Shown here in pieces: positions 8,666-18,018 of a DNA stretch of 64,000 bases. Location of the stretch: contig NZ_JAMXBJ010000031.1 in assembly GCF_023913755.1 (NCBI RefSeq), positions 1 to 64,000 on the forward strand, written 5' to 3'. Every line of letters begins with the position of its first letter. The first letter of the stretch is position 1. The position numbers were made by a program, and so were the translations under genes. The DNA is from Pseudarthrobacter cellobiosi (GTDB lineage Bacteria > Actinomycetota > Actinomycetes > Actinomycetales > Micrococcaceae). Under the pieces are notes generated by a model, which was not told the DNA's origin, did not search any database, and saw only the letters and a program-made list of their open reading frames with translations.

Positions 8666-9879
8666 GCGCTAGCTCCTTGCTCATGTACGCCGCGTTCTTT
8701 GCCACGCTCGGGTACGGCTGGTTCTTTGACACCTGCGGTATCCGGTGCGTCCTGGCTTTCCATCTCAGGCAGCCGCAGGGTGAAAGTGGAACCCTGGCCG
8801 GGCCGTGACCACAATGTCACTTCACCGCCGTGGTTGGAGGCAACGTGTTTGACGATGCTCAGGCCCAGGCCCGTTCCGCCCGTGTGGCGCGAACGCGCCG
8901 CATCCACCCGGTAGAAGCGCTCAAACACGCGCTCCTGGTCCTCCGGGGTCAGCCCCTCGCCCTGATCCGTGACCGACACTGCGATCAGCCCGTCCTTTGA
9001 CCGGACGCCCACGCCCACCCTGGTGTTCTCCGGGGAGTAGCGGATGGCGTTGTCGATCAGGTTACGCAGAGCGGTAACCAGCAGGTCCCGGTCACCAAAG
9101 ACGGTGGCCTCAACCCGCTCCCCCACCACGATCCGGATGTTCTTGCTTTCAGCGGGGAGCTGGGAACGGTCCACCGCTTCGGTGATGACCGCATTGATGT
9201 CCACGGCCTTGCCCTCCTGGGACACGCTGGCACCTTGGAGGCGAGACAGCTCGATGATGTCCTGGACCAGGGCGGCCAGCCGGCTTGACTCCTTGTGCAT
9301 GCGCTTGGCGAACCGGCGAACTGCTTGTTCGTCGTCGGCCGAGGACTCCAGTGCCTCGGCCAGCAGGGAAATTGCGCCCACCGGGGTCTTCAGCTCGTGG
9401 GACACGTTGGCCACGAAGTCGTTGCGGATCTCTTCCGTGCGGGTAATTTCGGTGCGGTCGTCGGCCAGAAGCACGATATATTCCTCGCCGAGCATGGCCG
9501 CCCGGACCTGCACGATGATGGTGCCGTGGCCCAGCGGACCGCGCTGCAGCTCCAGCCGTTTTTCCAGGATCACGCCATCGCGGCGCACCCCGGCCGTCAT
9601 GTCCAGAAGTTCCTTGTGAACCACCGTATGGCCGCGCACCAGGCCATACGCATAAGCTGCCGGGCTGGCGCGCACTACACCGTCCACCGCGTCAACCACC
9701 ACAAAAGCCCGTCCGACGACGGCCAACACTTCCGCGGCGCCGGCCGGCAAAGCGAGTTCGTCCACGTCGACGTCAACAAGCTTGCGCTGCTTTTCACTGA
9801 TCCTGAAGGCGAGCACGCCAAAGGTGCCGAGCGACAGGCCGACCAGGCCGGCGATGACACCGATGAGCATAGGATCCAC
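8662..9879 (-). CDS. senX3: Sensor histidine kinase, SenX3-like
   Basis: Partner kinase of RegX3. It has one N-terminal membrane segment (about 5-25), a PAS-like domain (about 45-140), an HisKA domain with the phospho-acceptor near H161 in NVSHELKTPVGAI, and an HATPase domain with DNAIRYSPENT (N box), DQGEGL (G1) and GTGLGLSIVKH (G2). 405 residues. In mycobacteria SenX3 activity is restrained by PhoU and the Pst transporter; here phoU is divergently transcribed next door. A second ATG at 9870 is possible. Confidence 0.93.
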   Translation of the reverse strand: MDPMLIGVIAGLVGLSLGTFGVLAFRISEKQRKLVDVDVDELALPAGAAEVLAVVGRAFVVVDAVDGVVRASPAAYAYGLVRGHTVVHKELLDMTAGVRRDGVILEKRLELQRGPLGHGTIIVQVRAAMLGEEYIVLLADDRTEITRTEEIRNDFVANVSHELKTPVGAISLLAEALESSADDEQAVRRFAKRMHKESSRLAALVQDIIELSRLQGASVSQEGKAVDINAVITEAVDRSQLPAESKNIRIVVGERVEATVFGDRDLLVTALRNLIDNAIRYSPENTRVGVGVRSKDGLIAVSVTDQGEGLTPEDQERVFERFYRVDAARSRHTGGTGLGLSIVKHVASNHGGEVTLWSRPGQGSTFTLRLPEMESQDAPDTAGVKEPAVPERGKERGVHEQGASA

Positions 9880-9939
9880 AACTCCAGCTTAGGCCGTGGT
9901 TCCTGTCGAGACGGTGCGTCATGGCCCATTACGGGGACG

Positions 9940-9961
9940 GTTCAGCTAACGTTCATCTACA
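9940..9961. promoter_or_regulatory. PHO-box-like direct repeat
   Basis: Two adjacent 11-bp units, GTTCAGCTAAC at 9940-9950 and GTTCATCTACA at 9951-9961, lie between the divergent senX3 and phoU starts. The GTTCA(C/G/T)C core with 11-bp spacing matches the actinobacterial PHO box bound by PhoP in Streptomyces and resembles RegX3 sites. It is likely the autoregulatory site of this two-component system; binding is inferred. Confidence 0.7.
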
Positions 9962-10072
9962 ACCGACTAATCGTTTACCGCACGCTGACAGAGTTATACG
10001 CTGGAGTGCCGAATGGCGACATGAGTTCCGTCTGCCACCCGAGGGGCGGAGTTCCAAAGAAAGGACGCCCAC

Positions 10073-10726
10073 GTGCGTAAGGTTTTTCAGGAAGAGCTGA
10101 CCCAGGTGGGTGAGCAGCTGGTGGAGATTTCGAAGTTGGTCAGCGAGGCATTGGGGAAGGCTGCGACGTCCTTCCAGGTTGCCGACGTAGACCTGGCAGA
10201 GGACGTCATCGCCGCGGACGCCCGTATCGACTTTTTGCAGACCAGCCTGGATGAGCGCGCCATCGACATCCTCGCCCTGCAGGGGCCGGTGGCCAGCGAT
10301 CTGCGGATGATCGTGGGCGCCCTCCGCATGAGCGCTTCCCTGGAGCGGATGGGGGACCTGGCCCGCCACATCGCCCAGCTGGCCCGGCTGCGCTTCCCGT
10401 CCACCGTGATCCCTGCTTCCATGACGGAAACGTTCAACAAAATGGCCGAGCAGGACCAACTGATCGCGGACAAGCTCATCGTGCTGCTGGAATCCCGGGA
10501 CCTCGAAGTGGCCCGCGACATCCTCAAGGCCAACAACACCATCGACGATCTTCACCTGAGCGTCTTCAAGGCGATCGCCGCCCCGGACTGGGCCGAGTCC
10601 CCCGCCACCACCGTGGATGTGGCCCTGGCCAGCCGCTACTTCGAACGGTTCGCCGACCACGGCGTGTCCGTGGCCCGCAAGGTCACGTACCTCGTCACCG
10701 GCGAATGGCAGCCGCAGCGCTCCTAG
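10073..10726 (+). CDS. phoU: Phosphate signalling regulator PhoU
   Basis: PhoU couples the Pst phosphate transporter to the SenX3-type kinase and represses the phosphate response when phosphate is ample. The 217-residue, all-helical protein starts with GTG at 10073 (MRKVFQEELTQVGEQL), preceded by GAAAGGA. It contains two PhoU repeats with the conserved DLRMIVGALRMSASLERMGDLA and YFERFADHGVSVARKV motifs, which carry metal-binding acidic residues. Transcribed away from senX3. Confidence 0.95.
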   Translation: MRKVFQEELTQVGEQLVEISKLVSEALGKAATSFQVADVDLAEDVIAADARIDFLQTSLDERAIDILALQGPVASDLRMIVGALRMSASLERMGDLARHIAQLARLRFPSTVIPASMTETFNKMAEQDQLIADKLIVLLESRDLEVARDILKANNTIDDLHLSVFKAIAAPDWAESPATTVDVALASRYFERFADHGVSVARKVTYLVTGEWQPQRS

Positions 10727-10744
10727 CCGCTCCCTAAACCACAT

Positions 10745-10787
10745 ACGACGGCGGGCCGGTCACCTGAGGTGACCGGCCCGCCGTCGT
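10745..10787. terminator. Bidirectional terminator between phoU and gpmA
   Basis: A perfect inverted repeat (ACGACGGCGGGCCGGTCACC and its complement) is centred on 10766. phoU and gpmA converge on it. The right side is followed by TCGTT rather than a long T-run. Confidence 0.85.
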
Positions 10788-10797
10788 TCGTTAAGTT

Positions 10798-11544
10798 CTA
10801 TTTCTTGCCCTGGTTCGCCACTGCCAGGATGGCTTCCGCAGCGGCGTCCGGGTCCAGGTAGGTGCCGCCCGGCTTGACCGGCTGGACGTCCTCGTCCAGG
10901 TCGTAGACCAGCGGGATGCCCGTGGGGATGTTCAGGCTGGCGATGGCGTCGTCGCTGATGCCGTCCAGGTGCTTGACCAGGGCGCGCAGCGAGTTGCCGT
11001 GGGCGGTAACCAGGACGGTCTTGCCGGTTTTGAGGTCTTCCTTGATGTCCGATTCCCAGTACGGCAGGAGGCGGACCAGGACATCCTTGAGGCACTCGGT
11101 GCGGGGAAGCGCGTCACCGAGGTCCGCGTAACGGGGGTCGTGGGCCTGGGAGAACTCGGAGTCGTCGTCCAGGGGAGGCGGAGGGGTGTCGTAGGAGCGG
11201 CGCCATTCCATGAACTGCTCCTCGCCGTATTCGGCCAGAGTCTGTGCCTTGTCCTTGCCCTGCAGGGCGCCGTAGTGGCGTTCGTTCAGGCGCCAGTCCC
11301 GCTTGACGGGGATCCAGCCGCGGTCGGCCTTGTCCAGGGAAATGTTGGCCGTGTTGATGGCCCGCTTCAGGAGCGAGGTGTAGAGGACATCCGGGAGAAG
11401 ATCGTTCTCAACCAGGAGCTCACCGCCGCGTGCTGCTTCCTCGCGGCCCTGGTCGTTGAGGTCAACGTCCACCCAGCCGGTGAACAGGTTCTTGGCGTTC
11501 CATTCGCTGTGGCCGTGGCGCAGCAGAATCAGCTTGTAAGTCAT
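10798..11544 (-). CDS. gpmA: 2,3-bisphosphoglycerate-dependent phosphoglycerate mutase
   Basis: Interconverts 3- and 2-phosphoglycerate in glycolysis and gluconeogenesis. The phosphohistidine motif [10 protein letters not shown] is at residues 6-15, with [17 protein letters not shown] and [15 protein letters not shown] following. ATG 11544 ([11 protein letters not shown]) gives the usual 248 residues; an in-frame extension to 11652 lacks any family similarity. Adjacency to phoU and senX3-regX3 is conserved in actinobacteria. Confidence 0.96.
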   Translation of the reverse strand: MTYKLILLRHGHSEWNAKNLFTGWVDVDLNDQGREEAARGGELLVENDLLPDVLYTSLLKRAINTANISLDKADRGWIPVKRDWRLNERHYGALQGKDKAQTLAEYGEEQFMEWRRSYDTPPPPLDDDSEFSQAHDPRYADLGDALPRTECLKDVLVRLLPYWESDIKEDLKTGKTVLVTAHGNSLRALVKHLDGISDDAIASLNIPTGIPLVYDLDEDVQPVKPGGTYLDPDAAAEAILAVANQGKK

Positions 11545-11643
11545 GATTTTTATCCTAGCCGAGGCACAGCGCCGCCCGCCTTGCGTTACAAGGGGCGACA
11601 CTTCGCACGGAAACGTAGGGAACCGTAGGGATATGGTGGGGCG

Positions 11644-12522
11644 GTGGTGCAAAAAGCTGAACGGGTGGCGAACGCCCCGATCTCGGGCAGGACCCCCGGC
11701 GGGCCGGGCAGGCCCGCCAAGCCAGGCAGGCCGGTCGGAAACGTCACACGGGGCACCACCAATCCCAACCGGATGCGGCGGGTGGACCGATGGCTCACTG
11801 GCCCCCAGGCCTGGCGCCTGCGCGCTGCCGAAGACCCCCTCGTGGTTGACCTGGGCTACGGCGCAACGCCGGCCACCGCCGTCGAACTCTTTGAACGTCT
11901 CCGCGCCGTCCGGCCGGACGTCCGCGTGTGTGGAATCGAAATCGAGCCTGAGCGCGTCCGGATCGCCAAGGCGCTCGAGAGGCCGGGGCTGAGCTTTCAG
12001 GTGGGCGGTTTCGAGTTGCCGCTGCCCGGACGCCCGGTACTGGTCCGCGCCTTCAACGTCCTGCGGCAGTACGAAGAGGCTGATGTGGCGGGGATCTGGC
12101 GGCTGGTCCAGGGCCGGCTCGCCCCCGGCGGGCTCTTTATCGACGGGACGTGCGATGAGATCGGGCGGCGGGTGACGTGGGTGGCCCTCGACGCCGAGCG
12201 GCCATTGTCACTGAGTATGTCCGTGCGGTTCGGCAGCTTTGACCTGCCGTCGGAAATTGCCGAGCGGCTGCCGAAGGCGCTGATCCACCGTAACGTTCCG
12301 GGCGAGTCTGTCCACCGGCTGATGCAGGCCATGGACCGGGCCTGGCTGGAGTCGGCGCCGCTGGCGTCATTCGGGAACAGGCAGCGCTGGCAGGCCATGT
12401 GCAGGGCACTGCTCGACGGCGGGTGGCCGGTTCAGGACGGCCCGGCGCGGTGGCGCCTGGGCGAACTAACGGTGGCCTGGGAAGCCGTGGCGCCGGGGGC
12501 CCCCGCCGGCAGGGTTCCCTGA
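11644..12522 (+). CDS. Class I SAM-dependent methyltransferase-like protein
   Basis: The 292-residue protein starts with GTG at 11644. Residues 1-45 are Gly/Pro/Arg-rich and probably disordered. A Rossmann-type motif I variant follows, [20 protein letters not shown] near 78-97, then IEIEPERV as a probable motif II acidic loop and [14 protein letters not shown] at about 158-171. The substrate is unknown. The GxGxG of motif I is relaxed (GYGATP), so activity is not certain. The stop codon lies inside the dispersed hairpin repeat at 12510-12553. It is divergent from gpmA. Confidence 0.8.
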   Translation: MVQKAERVANAPISGRTPGGPGRPAKPGRPVGNVTRGTTNPNRMRRVDRWLTGPQAWRLRAAEDPLVVDLGYGATPATAVELFERLRAVRPDVRVCGIEIEPERVRIAKALERPGLSFQVGGFELPLPGRPVLVRAFNVLRQYEEADVAGIWRLVQGRLAPGGLFIDGTCDEIGRRVTWVALDAERPLSLSMSVRFGSFDLPSEIAERLPKALIHRNVPGESVHRLMQAMDRAWLESAPLASFGNRQRWQAMCRALLDGGWPVQDGPARWRLGELTVAWEAVAPGAPAGRVP

Positions 12523-12553
12523 GTGAGCTTGCGAACTGAGGGTGCCGGTGGGG
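12510..12553 (+). repeat. Dispersed hairpin repeat, copy 1
   Basis: The sequence around CCCTGAGT-GAGCTTGCGA-ACTGAGGG folds as a stem-loop and is flanked by CAGGGTT upstream and GCCGGTGGGGA downstream. A second copy lies at 55060-55101 with the same loop and flanks but a different stem. It begins inside the last codons of the methyltransferase gene and supplies its stop codon. Confidence 0.75.
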
Positions 12554-12577
12554 AGTACGAACAACTGTAAGGCTGGG

Positions 12578-12928
12578 TTACCAGCCGCCGTAGGGCCCCT
12601 TATTACGGCTACCGCCGCGGCCTGCGTCCTTGACCGCTGGCCGGACGTCTGCGAGGTAAATGGACGCTGCCACCACGGCGGCGAGCCCAAAGAGGCCAAG
12701 CGTGCCGAAGATTCCGCCGCTGCTGAAGAGTGAGATGACGCCGATCAGGGTGGCGCCGCCGGTCAGTGCCAGCCAGAACATCTTGGTCCGCTTGCCGGTG
12801 GCTTCAAATGCAGCCGACTTGTGCCGGACGCAGTCCAGCAGCGCCCACACCTCAAGTCCCAGTGCCACCAGGGCAAGGGTAAAAAACACTGCCTGTTCAA
12901 CAGGCCGAATAATCAGTTCACCGTCCAC
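12578..12928 (-). CDS. DUF2516 family membrane protein
   Basis: A small integral membrane protein of 116 residues with about three hydrophobic segments (roughly 13-33, 50-68 and 74-92) and a hydrophilic Gly/Arg-rich tail ending GPYGGW. The segment LEVWALLDCVRH and overall layout match the actinobacterial DUF2516 family, whose function is unknown. It lies downstream of the cystathionine gamma-synthase-like gene with 9 bp between them and is probably co-transcribed. Confidence 0.85.
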   Translation of the reverse strand: MDGELIIRPVEQAVFFTLALVALGLEVWALLDCVRHKSAAFEATGKRTKMFWLALTGGATLIGVISLFSSGGIFGTLGLFGLAAVVAASIYLADVRPAVKDAGRGGSRNKGPYGGW

Positions 12929-12937
12929 CGTCCAAGC

Positions 12938-14128
12938 CTAGCGGCCCAGCGAGTCGAGCGCCTGCTTCAAATCGGCCCAGAGGTCCTCAATATTCTCAAT
13001 GCCGACGCTCAGGCGCACCAGATTGTCCGGGACGCTCCACGGCTCAGCGGCGTGCCGGCGGCGCCGTTCGATCAGCGATTCCACCCCGCCCAGGGAGGTG
13101 GCCGGCAGCCACAGCTGCAGCGCGCGGACCAGTTTGTCCGCGGCGTCTGCTCCGCTCAGCCCGGCAACCGGCGCGATCTGCACGCACACAATCGAACCGA
13201 AGCCCGACATCTGGGTCTTGGCCCGCACGTGGCCGGGGTCCGTGGGGAGCCCCGGGAACCGGATGCTAGCGATCAGGGGGTGCGTACTCAGGCGTTCCGC
13301 AAGGAGCGCGGCGGAAGCCTGCGATCGTTCCACACGCAGGGCAAGGGTCCGGAGCCCGCGCAGTGCCAGCCATGCCTCGAACGGCCCGGCGATACCGCCA
13401 TGAATGATGCGGTGGTGCAGCAGCGCTGCCCGGATGTCCGGGTTGGACGTCACCAAGGCGCCGAGGACGACGTCGGAATGTCCGGCCAGATATTTGGTCA
13501 CCGAGTGAAGAACGACGTCGGAACCCAAGCTCAGCGGCTGCTGGACCAACGGCGTGGAGAACGTATTGTCCGTCACCACAATGGCGCCCACCCGGTGGGC
13601 CGCCGCCGTGAGTTCGCGGATATCGGCGATGCCCAGCATCGGGTTGGTGGGGCTCTCAAGCCACAGCATCCTGGCCGCTTTCGCGTCCGGTCCCTGCGGC
13701 GCGAGCTGTGCTTTGACTGCGTCAGTGTCCGTGATGTCCACAGTCCGCAGTTCCAGGAAGCCCTTCTGCGCCAGCTCCGTGGCCATCACCAGCGAACCCG
13801 CGTAGCTGTGCGACGGCATCACAAGGACGCCGCCGGCGGGCAGCAGGGACAGTGCCGAACTGACGGCCGCGAGTCCGGACGCGTAGAGCAGGCCGGGCAG
13901 TTCAGATCCTTCAAGCTGGCCCAGGGCCTCCTCAAATGGATCCCAGGTGGGGTTGGAATAGCGGCCGTAGCCCCGGTCCCCGTCGCCCAGCGCTCCCGTG
14001 CCGAAGTACGTCGAGGACAGCACGATGGGCGGGTTGACGGGCTCGTCCCGCTCACGCGGCGGCCTGCCGGCGGCAACCACCACGGTTTCGGCCGACAGGG
14101 ACGCTGCGTACTGTTCCGAGAGACTCAT
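12938..14128 (-). CDS. metB: Trans-sulfuration PLP enzyme (cystathionine gamma-synthase/lyase-like)
   Basis: A fold-type I PLP enzyme of the Cys/Met metabolism family, 396 residues. The N-terminal YGRYSNPTWDPFEEAL loop, the LLYASGLAAVSSAL phosphate-binding segment, the LESPTNPML motif and the cofactor Lys in SVTKYLAGHSDVVLGA are all present, as is the C-terminal VRLSVGIENIEDL. The family covers synthase and lyase activities that sequence alone does not separate well, so the metB symbol is tentative. The start ATG at 14128 faces tmk. Confidence 0.85.
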   Translation of the reverse strand: MSLSEQYAASLSAETVVVAAGRPPRERDEPVNPPIVLSSTYFGTGALGDGDRGYGRYSNPTWDPFEEALGQLEGSELPGLLYASGLAAVSSALSLLPAGGVLVMPSHSYAGSLVMATELAQKGFLELRTVDITDTDAVKAQLAPQGPDAKAARMLWLESPTNPMLGIADIRELTAAAHRVGAIVVTDNTFSTPLVQQPLSLGSDVVLHSVTKYLAGHSDVVLGALVTSNPDIRAALLHHRIIHGGIAGPFEAWLALRGLRTLALRVERSQASAALLAERLSTHPLIASIRFPGLPTDPGHVRAKTQMSGFGSIVCVQIAPVAGLSGADAADKLVRALQLWLPATSLGGVESLIERRRRHAAEPWSVPDNLVRLSVGIENIEDLWADLKQALDSLGR

Positions 14129-14181
14129 GGAGAAAGCGTACTTGGACGTGCGGCGGCGTCCGAAGTCGGTAGTCTTGAGCA

Positions 14182-14838
14182 GTGACCACCAACAGCCCTG
14201 GACTTTTCATCGCCTTCGAGGGCGGCGACGGCGCCGGCAAGTCCACCCAGGCGGCCCGGCTTGCCGAGACCCTGGAAACACGTGGCCTCACGGTCCTGCG
14301 GACCCGCGAACCCGGCGGGACGCCCATTGGCGAAAAACTGCGTTCCCTGGTCCTGGACCACGGCCACGGCCACATCGACGCCCACACCGAGGCCCTCATC
14401 TTTGCTGCCTCCCGCGCGGCCCATGCCAGCCAGGTCATCCGCCCGGCATTGGAACGCGGCGAGGTTGTTCTGACGGACCGCTACATTGATTCCTCCGTCG
14501 CTTACCAGGGGGCCGGCCGCGATCTGGGCACCGACGCCGTGCGTACCCTCAACGAATGGGCGACGTCGGGGCTGCAGCCCGACCTCACGGTGTTGCTGGA
14601 CGTGGATCCCGCTGACGGCCGCCGCCGCCGCACAGCCGGCGACGCCGCCGAAGACCGCCTTGAGTCAGAGGCCGATGCATTCCATTCAACAATCCGCGGG
14701 GCGTTCCTCGAACTGGCCGCCAGCCGGCCGGATACGTATCTTGTCCTGCCAGCGGATCTGCCCGTCAACGAACTGGCCGCGCGGATCCTCACCCGCGTGG
14801 ATGACCTGCTCGCGTCTGCAGGCCGGGGCGCCGCATGA
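14182..14838 (+). CDS. tmk: Thymidylate kinase
   Basis: Phosphorylates dTMP to dTDP. The GTG start at 14182 gives MTTNSPGLFIAFEGGDGAGKS, with the P-loop at about 13-20. DRYIDSSVAYQGAGR is the dTMP/DRY motif and an Arg-rich LID (DGRRRRTAG) follows. 218 residues is normal. It overlaps holB by 4 bp (ATGA), and the tmk-holB pairing is widely conserved. Confidence 0.96.
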   Translation: MTTNSPGLFIAFEGGDGAGKSTQAARLAETLETRGLTVLRTREPGGTPIGEKLRSLVLDHGHGHIDAHTEALIFAASRAAHASQVIRPALERGEVVLTDRYIDSSVAYQGAGRDLGTDAVRTLNEWATSGLQPDLTVLLDVDPADGRRRRTAGDAAEDRLESEADAFHSTIRGAFLELAASRPDTYLVLPADLPVNELAARILTRVDDLLASAGRGAA

Positions 14839-15977
14839 CTGTCTGGGACGACCTTCAGGGCCAGCCCGCCGTCGTCGAACAGCTCCGCCATGCCTCGCGG
14901 GGCGAAGGACTGACCCATGCCTGGCTGTTCACGGGCCCGCCCGGATCCGGGCGTTCCAACGCCGCGAAGGCCTTCGCGGCCGCCCTCAACTGCGATCAGG
15001 ACGACGTGGCCAGGCGCGGCTGCGGGGAGTGTCCCGCCTGCCTGACCATCCTCGGCGAGACCCATTCGGACGTGACGTACGTCAGGACCGAGAAGGTCAC
15101 CATCACCATCGATGAAGCCCGCGACCTGGTATCCAAAGCGGGCAACCGGCCGTCGTCCGGGCGCTGGCGGATCATTGTGGTGGAAGACGCCGACCGCATG
15201 GCCGAGCGGACCACCAATGTGCTGCTGAAGGCCATCGAGGAACCCACGCCGCGGACCATCTGGATGCTGTGCGCGCCGTCGCCCGCCGATGTCCTGGTGA
15301 CCATCCGTTCGCGCTGCCGGGCCGTGGCATTGCGGCTGCCGCCAGCCGCCGACGTCGCCGCTTTGCTCGTCAAGCGCGACGGCGTGGACCCGGCGCTGGC
15401 CGAACGCGCTGCCCGCGCGGCGCAAAGCCATGTGGGGATCGCCCGCCGGCTGGCGCGGGACCCTGAAGCGAGGGAACGCCGGCTGGAAACGGCGAGGTTC
15501 CCCCTGGGTCTGCGCGGCGTGACCGCGGCGGTGATGATGGCCGACAAGCTGGTGAAGATCGCCACCGCCGAAGCCAACAGTTCAAATGAAGAGCGCGACG
15601 CCGCCGAGAAGGCTTCGCTGCTGGCCACCCTGGGGGCCCCGGAGTCAGGGACGCTTCCGCCGACCATGCGCAGCCAGGTCAGGCAGCTTGAAGACGACCA
15701 GAAACGGCGGGCCAAGCGATCCATCACGGACTCCCTGGACCGGACGCTGACGGACCTCCTGTCGTTCTACCGGGACGTGCTGATCATCCAGCTCGGGAAC
15801 GCCGTGGAGCTGGTAAACGTTGAGCTCAGGGGTGAGCTGGAGGAATTCGCCGCCCGGTCTGCCCCGGACACCACCCTCGCCCGCATGGACGCCATCAACA
15901 AAGCCCGCCAACGCATCACCACCACCAACGTTGCACCGCTGTTGACCATTGAGTCCATGGCAGCCAGCCTGATCTAG
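14835..15977 (+). CDS. holB: DNA polymerase III subunit delta'
   Basis: A clamp-loader subunit that works with DnaX and HolA to load the beta clamp. The 380-residue protein has an AAA+ fold with a Walker A-like GPPGSGRSNAAKAF, where the usual Lys is Arg, consistent with a non-hydrolysing delta' subunit. A zinc module CDQDDVARRGCGECPAC lies near 54-70, and the SRC motif (TIRSRCRAVALRL) is the arginine finger. It is translationally coupled to tmk. Confidence 0.94.
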   Translation: MTVWDDLQGQPAVVEQLRHASRGEGLTHAWLFTGPPGSGRSNAAKAFAAALNCDQDDVARRGCGECPACLTILGETHSDVTYVRTEKVTITIDEARDLVSKAGNRPSSGRWRIIVVEDADRMAERTTNVLLKAIEEPTPRTIWMLCAPSPADVLVTIRSRCRAVALRLPPAADVAALLVKRDGVDPALAERAARAAQSHVGIARRLARDPEARERRLETARFPLGLRGVTAAVMMADKLVKIATAEANSSNEERDAAEKASLLATLGAPESGTLPPTMRSQVRQLEDDQKRRAKRSITDSLDRTLTDLLSFYRDVLIIQLGNAVELVNVELRGELEEFAARSAPDTTLARMDAINKARQRITTTNVAPLLTIESMAASLI

Positions 15978-15998
15978 CAACTACTAGGAGACCGCTCG

Positions 15999-17564
15999 AT
16001 GACTGCACGCCCCCTGCCCGCACGCTCCCGATCCCTGGTGATCGGGCTGCGGGCTGCCGGCGCCCTGATCCTGGCCCTGACGCTGGCCTCGTGCGGCCTC
16101 TTTGGCGGGGACACCCCGGACGCGGCCCCCGCTACGGCGAAGGCAGACCCTGCTATCGTGGCGTCCGCGCCCGCCGGCTTGGACACCTTCTACGCCCAAG
16201 AGGTTGTGTGGGAGCCCTGCGAAAACGGCTTCCAGTGCGCCAAGGTCACCGTGCCGATGGACTACGCGAAGCCGGACGACGACACGATCCAGATAGCTGC
16301 GCTGCGGGCTCCCAGCACGGGCAAGAAGACCGGCAGCCTGCTGGTCAACCCGGGCGGTCCGGGCGGGTCCGGCTACGACTTCGTCAAGGATGCGGCCGGA
16401 ACGCACTTCTCGCAGTCTGTCCGGGCCAACTATGACCTGGTGGGCTTTGATCCGAGGGGCGTCAAACGCTCCGCCCCTGTTACGTGCCTGACGGATGCCG
16501 AACGGGACGCATCCCGGGCAAAGGTCTACGCCCTCGATACCGATGCAGGGCTTGCCGCCGCGTTGACCGATAACAAGGCAATCGCCGCGCAGTGCGCCGC
16601 CAAGACGGGTCCGGTACTGGGCCACGTCGACACGGTCAGCGCGGCCAAGGACCTGGACATCCTGCGGGCCGTAGTCAATGACTCGAAGCTCAATTACCTG
16701 GGGTACTCCTACGGAACGTTCCTCGGTTCAACCTACGCCTCGCTGTTCCCGGACAACGTGGGCCGTATGGTCCTGGATGGCGCCCTGGATCCGTCCATCA
16801 GCAACGAGGAGCTGACCAGCGGCCAGGCCGTGGCCTTCGAAAAAGCCATCAGGGCCTACGTGGCCAGTTGCCAGCAGGAATCCTCGTGCCCGCTCAGCGG
16901 GAACGTGGACAGCGGAGTCCAGCAGATCCGCGACCTCATCACCGCCGTCCAGAACACACCTTGGCAAGCCAAGGACGGCCGCCTGGTGAACGCCACGATG
17001 TTCGTCAGCGGCCTCATCACTCCGCTGTATAACGACCAGAGCTGGCCCGCCCTGACCCAGGCCCTCGAAGCTGCACTGAACGGTGACGCCAGCCTGATGC
17101 TCCGTCTGGCGGACCTCGGCGCTGACCGCGGCGCCGACGGGAAGTACACGTCCAACTCCACCTTCGCCTTCGGCGCCATCAACTGCCTGGACTACCCCAT
17201 GGTGTCCGACCCTGCCGCCATGCGCGCGGAACAGCAACAGCTTATGCAGGCCTCCCCCACCCTGGGCTACTTCTTCGCCTACGGCGGCACCAACTGTGTG
17301 GACTGGCCGTATAAGAACCTGCGGACCCCCGCCCCGGTGGAATACACCGGGGACGCTCCCATCGTGGTTGTCGGAACCACCGGCGACCCTGCCACCCCCG
17401 TGGAATGGGCCGCATCCCTGCGCAAACAGCTGGGCAACGCCTCCCTGCTGACCTGGCAGGGAGAGGGCCACACCGCCTACGGCCGGGCCAACAGCTGCCT
17501 CGAAGACGCCGTTGACAAGTACCTTGTGGACGGAACGGTTCCCGCCGACAACACCGTCTGCTGA
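15999..17564 (+). CDS. Exported alpha/beta hydrolase, tripeptidyl aminopeptidase-like lipoprotein
   Basis: A 521-residue exported serine hydrolase. A signal peptide ends in a lipobox (TLASC, Cys near residue 32). The nucleophile elbow GYSYGTFLG places the catalytic Ser near 237, the acid is probably in GTTGDPATPVEWA, and the His in GEGHTAYG. The C-terminal part matches the TAP-like domain of the Streptomyces SlpD/SlpE/Tap family, which cleaves tripeptides or short peptides outside the cell. It begins 21 bp after holB. Substrate is inferred only at family level. Confidence 0.88.
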   Translation: MTARPLPARSRSLVIGLRAAGALILALTLASCGLFGGDTPDAAPATAKADPAIVASAPAGLDTFYAQEVVWEPCENGFQCAKVTVPMDYAKPDDDTIQIAALRAPSTGKKTGSLLVNPGGPGGSGYDFVKDAAGTHFSQSVRANYDLVGFDPRGVKRSAPVTCLTDAERDASRAKVYALDTDAGLAAALTDNKAIAAQCAAKTGPVLGHVDTVSAAKDLDILRAVVNDSKLNYLGYSYGTFLGSTYASLFPDNVGRMVLDGALDPSISNEELTSGQAVAFEKAIRAYVASCQQESSCPLSGNVDSGVQQIRDLITAVQNTPWQAKDGRLVNATMFVSGLITPLYNDQSWPALTQALEAALNGDASLMLRLADLGADRGADGKYTSNSTFAFGAINCLDYPMVSDPAAMRAEQQQLMQASPTLGYFFAYGGTNCVDWPYKNLRTPAPVEYTGDAPIVVVGTTGDPATPVEWAASLRKQLGNASLLTWQGEGHTAYGRANSCLEDAVDKYLVDGTVPADNTVC

Positions 17565-17672
17565 GGACTTCTGCTGAGGTGTTTGGGGCGCCCATTTTGA
17601 CCCGGGCGCAGGGACTCTATTACAGTTGACTCTTGCATGAACCGGCCGGTTACGCCGGGCGGTTTGTGCGGT

Positions 17673-17745
17673 GCTTCCTTAGCTCAGTCGGTAGAGCGTT
17701 TCACTCGTAATGAAAAGGTCATCAGTTCGATTCTGATAGGAAGCT
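17673..17745 (+). tRNA. tRNA-Thr (CGT)
   Basis: A complete cloverleaf. The acceptor stem pairs GCTTCCT (17673-17679) with AGGAAGC (17738-17744). The anticodon stem TTTCA/TGAAA encloses the loop CTCGTAA with anticodon CGT at 17706-17708. The T arm is ATCAG-TTCGATT-CTGAT. It reads ACG codons. A terminator follows immediately. Confidence 0.97.
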
Positions 17746-17751
17746 CGGGAT

Positions 17752-17790
17752 AAACCCCCTAGAAACCAAGGTTTTTAGGGGGTTTTTCGC
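17752..17790 (+). terminator. Terminator after tRNA-Thr
   Basis: AACCCCCTAGAAACC pairs with GGTTTTTAGGGGGTT and is followed by TTTCGC. It ends the tRNA-Thr transcript. From here to 18018 I see only a 33-codon open stretch starting at 17899, without recognisable similarity. Confidence 0.85.
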
Positions 17791-18018
17791 TGGTTAAGCT
17801 CCGACAGCCCGCCGCATTGGACTGCGCCGCTGCGGGAAGTTTCCCTGTGGTCCACCGAAATTCATCCCGCCGTCATCCTCAACTGCTAATGTCCGGCCAT
17901 GGACGAACTATTGCTGGTACCAGGTTCTGCCGCTGCACGTGATCTGTCGAACCGGTCGGGGTACGACGTCGCCTTCCTGGGCATAACATCCTGGCGTTAA
18001 AACGCGTGACGATAAAAC

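Noticed and set aside
17899..18000. 33-codon ORF before the ADH remnant
   Set aside because: No similarity to the dehydrogenase N-terminus, and a poor context; not called as a gene.
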